Shown in pieces: positions 40,287-44,618 of a stretch of DNA of 44,618 nucleotides. Within the stretch, counting starts at the first letter, position 1. Each line of letters opens with the position of its first letter. The translations under genes and the position numbers were made by a program. Origin of the DNA: an uncultured Pseudomonadota bacterium (GTDB lineage: Bacteria; Pseudomonadota; Gammaproteobacteria; Burkholderiales; Burkholderiaceae); NCBI GenBank assembly GCA_946480245.1, contig CAMLIZ010000015.1:1-44618 (forward strand), given 5' to 3'. Below the pieces are notes generated by a model that saw only the letters and a list, made by a program, of their open reading frames with translations, did no database searches and was not told the DNA's origin.

Positions 40287-40895
40287 TCACGGGGGACAGG
40301 GTACGTACCGATGCGCTCGATCTGCTTGCGGCGGGCCCGCCGACAACCATTCGTCATCGTCGATGCGCGCAAAGCGGCCGGCGTACAGCGCGAGCAGGCT
40401 CGCGATCGCCGAGGCCTTGTCCGGCTCGCGCCGTGTCGCGGCTTCGAGGCGGCTCATTTCCGCTTCCAGGCGGTATTCCACGCTCTCGATGATCTCGTTG
40501 TCGCGCCCTTCGTAGGCGGCCACGGCCGACGACACGCCCTCCAGCCGCTGGGCCGCCACGTCGAGGAAGAAGCGCCGGTTCGGATGGGCGATGCGGTACA
40601 CGAACTGAGGTCCGAAGTACACGCAGGCGTCGCCTTGCGGGCCCATCACCACCACGGTCTGGCCGTCGTGCGCGACGTCGCCACTGTCTTCACGGAACCC
40701 GATGTCGCGGTCCGACCAGCACTGGCTGAACATCGTGACGTCGCATTCGTCGGGCCGTGGCCGGCGGCGCCTGGGCCCGCAAGGCGTGGTGCCGAGCAGG
40801 TGGGTGGCCTCGGGGCTCGGTACGCCGTCCAGCCCGCCTTCGCACGAATGCATCATCGCGAAGGTGAGGCTCACGAGTGGGTTGCGCAGATTCAT
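40287..40895 (-). CDS. Hypothetical protein
   Basis: A 202-residue protein I do not recognise. It has no signal peptide or membrane helix. The middle part looks folded (DGQTVVVMGPQGDACVYFGP, QFVYRIAHPNRRFFLDVAAQ) and is followed by a long helix (ESVEYRLEAEMSRLEAATRR). The ATG has GGGAGA about 7 bases upstream, which supports a real gene. It lies between the PEP-CTERM gene and the oxygenase-like gene, all on the minus strand, with gaps of 70 and 103 bases in which I see nothing else. Confidence 0.58.
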   Translation of the reverse strand: MNLRNPLVSLTFAMMHSCEGGLDGVPSPEATHLLGTTPCGPRRRRPRPDECDVTMFSQCWSDRDIGFREDSGDVAHDGQTVVVMGPQGDACVYFGPQFVYRIAHPNRRFFLDVAAQRLEGVSSAVAAYEGRDNEIIESVEYRLEAEMSRLEAATRREPDKASAIASLLALYAGRFARIDDDEWLSAGPPQADRAHRYVPCPP

Positions 40896-40998
40896 GGCAC
40901 TTCTCCCGCCGTCCTGTTGAAGACTCCTCTGCCGTGAGTGCGGAGTGGCGGGCCGTGCGGTTGCGAGCGTTACATCGCCAGGGGGTGAACCCCGGCGT

Positions 40999-41850
40999 TC
41001 AGGGGATCATCGTCGGCCAATGGAACATGAAGTTGGCCGTCAGTCGGCTGTTGTCGGGCGTGTTGCCGAACCAGTCGTTCCTGAAGTGACCCGAGTGAAG
41101 CATGAAGCCCGGATAGAGCACGAGGCGGTTGTACTTCATCTCCAGCACCCGCGTGAGCTCCCAGCCGCCGCAACTGCTCACGATGTTGTCGTGCTCGTCA
41201 CCCGGCGTGTCGCGGATCATCTTCCAGTACTCGGCATAGGTGCCGGCCAGCCCGGTTTCGCGCGCCCGGTCGAAGGGCCGCCGCGCGCCCCGCCCCCACA
41301 TGCGGTCTCGCACGCTGAGATCCAGCGGGCGGTTGCCGGTGAACACCTTGTCGGGCGACTGGCCTGCCACCACCTCTTTAGGGAACAGCTCTTCGGTGCC
41401 GGTTTGGGTGTGTCGCCAGAACGAGGTGCCGCCACGGCAGTGCTCCGGCTTGTTCAGGTACACCAGTCCGACCAGCAAGCCCAGGTCCGCGTGGGGTGAG
41501 CGCGATGCCGGGCGCGGGGGATCCCACTTCTGCTGCTCGACGCGGAAGAACTGCCACGAGTTGGCGTGCCTTTCCATCGCTTCGGCCGACGCGTAGAACT
41601 CCTTGGCGTACACCTCGAAGACGAACGCGGCCACCGCCGCCATGCTCAGGCTCGCGACCGCAAAGTACCCCGGGTGCAGCGACGGCGGGATCTTGTACCG
41701 CAGCGTCGCGGCGAACTCGCGCACGTGTTCCGGGTCGCGAAAGAAGTTGTCGACCACCAGGGCGGGATACCGGTGGTCTCCCAGCTCGATGAGTTCGATG
41801 TCGGCGTCGTCCGGCCGATTGGGAAGCAGTCTGTCGAGGTCGAGTTTCAT
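40999..41850 (-). CDS. DUF6445-like 2-oxoglutarate/iron oxygenase-fold protein
   Basis: A 283-residue protein resembling the DUF6445 group, which has the double-stranded beta-helix fold of iron/2-oxoglutarate oxygenases. The likely iron ligands are the His and Asp of SPHADLGLLVGLVYLN (about 120-135) and a late His in LYPGFMLHSGHF (about 250-261); the basic residue that binds 2-oxoglutarate may be in SRLTANFMFHW near the end. GGTSFWRH follows the first motif, as in prolyl-hydroxylase-like proteins. An alternative GTG start lies three codons upstream; neither has a strong ribosome site. In other bacteria such genes lie with tryptophan-halogenase-like genes, absent here. Substrate unknown. Confidence 0.68.
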   Translation of the reverse strand: MKLDLDRLLPNRPDDADIELIELGDHRYPALVVDNFFRDPEHVREFAATLRYKIPPSLHPGYFAVASLSMAAVAAFVFEVYAKEFYASAEAMERHANSWQFFRVEQQKWDPPRPASRSPHADLGLLVGLVYLNKPEHCRGGTSFWRHTQTGTEELFPKEVVAGQSPDKVFTGNRPLDLSVRDRMWGRGARRPFDRARETGLAGTYAEYWKMIRDTPGDEHDNIVSSCGGWELTRVLEMKYNRLVLYPGFMLHSGHFRNDWFGNTPDNSRLTANFMFHWPTMIP

Positions 41851-41891
41851 GGGCTGCACCGCAGGCTCTGAGTTGATGAGCGCAAGTGCAG

Positions 41892-41921
41892 GATGCCGAC
41901 CCGGGGCAGCTGGTCGGCATC
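41892..41921 (-). terminator. Terminator hairpin after the MBG/subtilisin gene
   Basis: GATGCCGACC (41892-41901) and GGTCGGCATC (41912-41921) form a perfect 10-base stem with a 10-base loop. On the minus strand it lies 40 bases after the stop of the large secreted-protein gene and 41 bases before the next ATG. Only a poor T-run follows, so termination efficiency is uncertain. Confidence 0.55.
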
Positions 41922-41961
41922 AGAGATAACCCGCGGTCGGACCGCGCGAATCGAGGGGGGC

Positions 41962-44618
41962 TCAGCGCGCGAGGGCCTGCTGCCGGCGTTGCGTCAGCAG
42001 CGCGACCGCATTGCCGACGTTGATCGAACCGTCGGCGCTGCCTTGCGCAGACGCGGCCAGCAGCGACCGGATGTCGGCGGTGCCGAGCCCAGGGTCGAGC
42101 GACAGCAGCAGCGCGATCGCTCCGCTCACGTGCGCCGCCGCCAGCGAGGAGCCGCTGTCGAAGTCGTAGCTGTTGCCAGGGGTCAGCGTCAGCACGTCCT
42201 TGCCCGGTGCGGCCAGCACACCTTCAGGCATGCGGTGCCCGTCGCTGCTGCCCACGGCGATGACGCCGGGAACGCCGGCCGGAAAGCCCTCCACCCGTCC
42301 ACTCGGCGGAAGCGCCGCCACCACGGTGCGCCCTTGTTGCAGCAGGCGTTGCATCAGCATGGTCAGCAACGCGTCGTCGGGGCCACCGAGGCTCATGTTC
42401 ACCAGCCTCGCGTTCGACTCCATCACGGCGCTCAGTGCCTTCGCGAGCGTGAAGGTGTTGCAGCGCGCCGCCGGGCTCTCCGCGTGGTACCAGCAAGCGC
42501 GGTAGACGCGCAGCTGCGCGCTCGGCGCCACGCCGACGATGCCCTGCCCGTTGTTGGCCGATGCGCCGATGATGCCGGCCACCTCGGTGCCGTGCCGCGC
42601 CTGCACCTTGGCGGCCAGCGTGCCGGCGGGGGAGATCATGTCCTCCTGCGTGGCCAGGCGGCCGAGCAGGTCGGGATGGGCGGCATCGGCAGCCGTGTCC
42701 ACGATGGCCACCGACACGTCGCGGCCGACCGTGGTGCGATGGGCACGCGCGGCCTGAATCTCCACGAAGCCGCGTTGCAGCGGCGCATACGGATCGTTGT
42801 AGCGCGGCAGTCCATCGTCGGCGAGCGGCGAGAACTCCTGCAGCGGCCCTGCGGCGCGCACATGAGGATGGTGGCTCAAGGTGTCGATGATCGATTCGCG
42901 GCGCATGCCTTCGGGCAGTCGGTACAGCACGAACAGCATCTGCATCGGCCTGGCCGGCCAAACCGCCACGCGCCGCAGGCCATGCTCGCGCTCCAGCGCG
43001 GTCATCAGCTGCTGCGCGGTGCCGGACAGCAGCGGCTGCAGCGTGGTGTCGTCGCTCGCGTCACTGTGCTGCGTCGGCACGGCAGCCTGCGCATAGTCGT
43101 CCAGCGCAAGAACGATGTAGCGCTCCGGATCGGAGGGCGTGATGCTGGACAGCGCCTGCACGGCCTTCGCGTCCTGCGCGGCGTCGCTGTCGAGACCGGG
43201 CAAGGTGCCCGGGTCCGTGGACAAGCGCCCGGGCGCTGGCACCGGCGAGCGCAGCGGCGCCTGCGCCACCGTGAGGCTGGACGGCGTGAAGGTGAGCGTG
43301 TAGTTGCCGCTGGCGCCGAGCGTGCCCTGCGCGATCGCATAGCTGCCCGGCGCCGAGCCGGCCGTCGCGTTCGTCGCCAGGCTGCCGGACAGCGTATCGC
43401 CGTTGACCAGGCTGCCGCTGGTGACCTGGTAGGTCAGCGGCGGATTCGGATCGCCGAAGGAGCGGATCTGCGCGTCGGCAGTCACGGTGATGGGCCGCGG
43501 CGTCACGGTCAGCGAGGCCGGTGCGGCGAAGCTCATCGCATAGCCGGTGCCGCTGGTCGCGCTGCCGGCGCCTACCGTGATCGCGTAGGGCGCGCCGGCC
43601 ACGCCGGCCGTGGCGGCCGCGCCGGCCGAGGCGAGCAGCGGTGCACCGGAAAACGCAGTGGCCGCCGTGTCGCCGAGGAAGGCCGCGGCCACGCCGGGTT
43701 GCAGGCCGCTCAAGGCGAAGTTGGACTGCAGCAGCGCGGTGAGGTCGGTGCCGTACACCTTGCTCGCATTCAGCGGCGTGAAGCTGAGCGTGGGCTGCAG
43801 CGCGAACAGGTAGCGGTTGCCCGCTGCACTCACGCTGCCCGGCGGCAGCGTGGCATAGGTGGCGTTCCACAGCGCGGTGTTGCCGCTGTCCAGGCCGCCG
43901 AAGCTGCTGGTGGCAGGGTCGGCGGCGTAGATCAGCCAGCGGCCCGCGGTGGCTGTGACGGCAGAAGCGCCTGCGCCGTTGATGAAGTTGGCCCCGGCCG
44001 ACAGCACCGGGTTCGTGGCGCTGACCTGCGCGCCCGTGGCGATCGAGAGATTGCCGTCGCTGAGCAGCGTGGTCGCCGCCGTGGTGCTGACGCCGGAGGT
44101 GGACAGCACGGTGCCCACCGTCAGGTCGGTGGTGCTGTGCGCCAGCAGCGAGCCGGTGTTGGCCGCCAGCGTCTGCAGCTGGTTCGCGGCGGCGCCGAGC
44201 GTGTAGCTGCCGGTGCCTGTGAGCTGCAGCGCGGGCGCGCTGATGCTGCCCGAGGGTTGCGTGACCGCGCCGCCCGCCGACAGCCACAACGCGCCGCTGG
44301 GCGACGACAGCGTGCCGTCGAGCACCATGCCGGTGGTGGCATCGAGGTGCAGCGTGCCGCTGCCGAGGTTCGACACCGCGCTGCCTGCAGTCATCTGTAG
44401 GCTGGTTGCGGTGCCCGAGCTGGCCGCCAGCAGCAGGTCGCCCGACGTCTGGCTCAGCAGCGCGCCGCCGGCCAGCTGCAGGCCTGCGGCGCTGGCGCTG
44501 CTGCCGTTGAGCGCCAGCGCGCCGCTGCCCGACTGCGTGAGCGTGTAGGCGCCTGCAGAGAAGTCCACGCCGTCGAAGTTCGTGGAGTTGCCCGTGATGC
44601 TGAAGGTGCCGTTGGTCG
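41962..44618 (-). CDS. Large secreted MBG-repeat protein with C-terminal subtilisin domain (partial)
   Basis: The frame is open to the window edge, so only the last 884 residues or so are seen. The visible N-terminal part is a beta-helix-like repeat region rich in Gly, Ser, Thr and Leu (LALNGSSASAAGLQLAGGAL; TGTGSYTLGAAANQLQTLAA), as in filamentous-hemagglutinin-type exoproteins. At least two MBG-like domains follow (LNASKVYGTDLTALL; PRPITVTADAQIRSFGDPNP). The C-terminus is an S8 subtilisin domain with an intact triad: Asp in VAIVDTAAD (codon 42697-42699), His in RHGTEVAGIIGA (42592-42594) and Ser in DSGSSLAAAHVSGA (42145-42147), plus NMSLGG with the oxyanion Asn. Such a fusion suggests a surface protein that processes itself or others. 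The terminal export signals are outside the window. Confidence 0.85.
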   Translation of the reverse strand, partial: TNGTFSITGNSTNFDGVDFSAGAYTLTQSGSGALALNGSSASAAGLQLAGGALLSQTSGDLLLAASSGTATSLQMTAGSAVSNLGSGTLHLDATTGMVLDGTLSSPSGALWLSAGGAVTQPSGSISAPALQLTGTGSYTLGAAANQLQTLAANTGSLLAHSTTDLTVGTVLSTSGVSTTAATTLLSDGNLSIATGAQVSATNPVLSAGANFINGAGASAVTATAGRWLIYAADPATSSFGGLDSGNTALWNATYATLPPGSVSAAGNRYLFALQPTLSFTPLNASKVYGTDLTALLQSNFALSGLQPGVAAAFLGDTAATAFSGAPLLASAGAAATAGVAGAPYAITVGAGSATSGTGYAMSFAAPASLTVTPRPITVTADAQIRSFGDPNPPLTYQVTSGSLVNGDTLSGSLATNATAGSAPGSYAIAQGTLGASGNYTLTFTPSSLTVAQAPLRSPVPAPGRLSTDPGTLPGLDSDAAQDAKAVQALSSITPSDPERYIVLALDDYAQAAVPTQHSDASDDTTLQPLLSGTAQQLMTALEREHGLRRVAVWPARPMQMLFVLYRLPEGMRRESIIDTLSHHPHVRAAGPLQEFSPLADDGLPRYNDPYAPLQRGFVEIQAARAHRTTVGRDVSVAIVDTAADAAHPDLLGRLATQEDMISPAGTLAAKVQARHGTEVAGIIGASANNGQGIVGVAPSAQLRVYRACWYHAESPAARCNTFTLAKALSAVMESNARLVNMSLGGPDDALLTMLMQRLLQQGRTVVAALPPSGRVEGFPAGVPGVIAVGSSDGHRMPEGVLAAPGKDVLTLTPGNSYDFDSGSSLAAAHVSGAIALLLSLDPGLGTADIRSLLAASAQGSADGSINVGNAVALLTQRRQQALAR

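Noticed and set aside
1..44618. tRNA, rRNA, CRISPR arrays, insertion sequences, phage integrase or replication origin
   Set aside because: None was seen on either strand by reading; no transposase, integrase or Cas-like protein is encoded, and no regular spaced repeats were found.

Overview
The window is G+C-rich DNA (often near 70-80% G+C in coding stretches) with tightly packed genes and ATGA-type overlaps. The gene content points to a free-living, metabolically versatile betaproteobacterium of the Burkholderiales, probably near the Rubrivivax/Leptothrix/Ideonella group. Supporting genes are a NarGHI nitrate reductase, TRAP transport of sugar acids, a PEP-CTERM protein and a GlxA-type regulator. 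This placement is an inference from gene content and codon use, not from a marker gene. No rRNA, tRNA, CRISPR array or insertion sequence was seen.

Layout. 1-3015: end of narH, then narJ, narI and a parvulin-type prolyl isomerase, the distal part of a respiratory nitrate reductase operon. 3100-3393: remnant of a beta-carbonic anhydrase. 3521-10115: a six-gene operon on the minus strand with clearly lower G+C, transcribed as D12-class adenine methyltransferase, HerA-type ATPase, NurA nuclease with a zinc ribbon, cytidine deaminase, two-TM GAF-like protein and HAD 5'-nucleotidase. It looks like an acquired defence island and is the most interesting item. 10142-12228: a frameshifted M48 peptidase gene and a membrane-anchored Mrr-type nuclease gene. 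12559-18076: a DUF4331 protein, small lipoprotein, TPR protein and HupE/UreJ-like protein, followed by an ECF sigma factor and its RskA-like anti-sigma factor. 18052-19866: a membrane beta-propeller protein. 19908-21971: an EF-G-like GTPase lacking the usual catalytic histidine.

22224-31000 carries mostly household and single genes: DUF2785, a tiny membrane protein, AMP nucleosidase, a glycine-zipper lipoprotein, an M61 peptidase, an isochorismatase-like hydrolase divergent from a GlxA/AraC regulator, three small proteins and a cobalamin-type binding protein. 30999-38304 is a complete-looking tetronate (D-erythronate type) catabolic operon: GntR regulator, OtnK, OtnC, OtnI, DenD-type dehydrogenase and a DctPQM TRAP transporter. 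Together these would import the acid and convert it to dihydroxyacetone phosphate. 38309-44618 holds an M28 peptidase, an EF-hand PEP-CTERM protein, an unrecognised protein, a DUF6445-like oxygenase and the C-terminal part of a large secreted MBG-repeat/subtilisin protein that runs off the window.

Two patterns in non-coding DNA stand out. Three convergent gene pairs are separated only by an inverted repeat whose ends are the two stop codons. A 30-base element (25 of 30 identical) lies upstream of both the AMP nucleosidase and the cobalamin-type binding protein genes.
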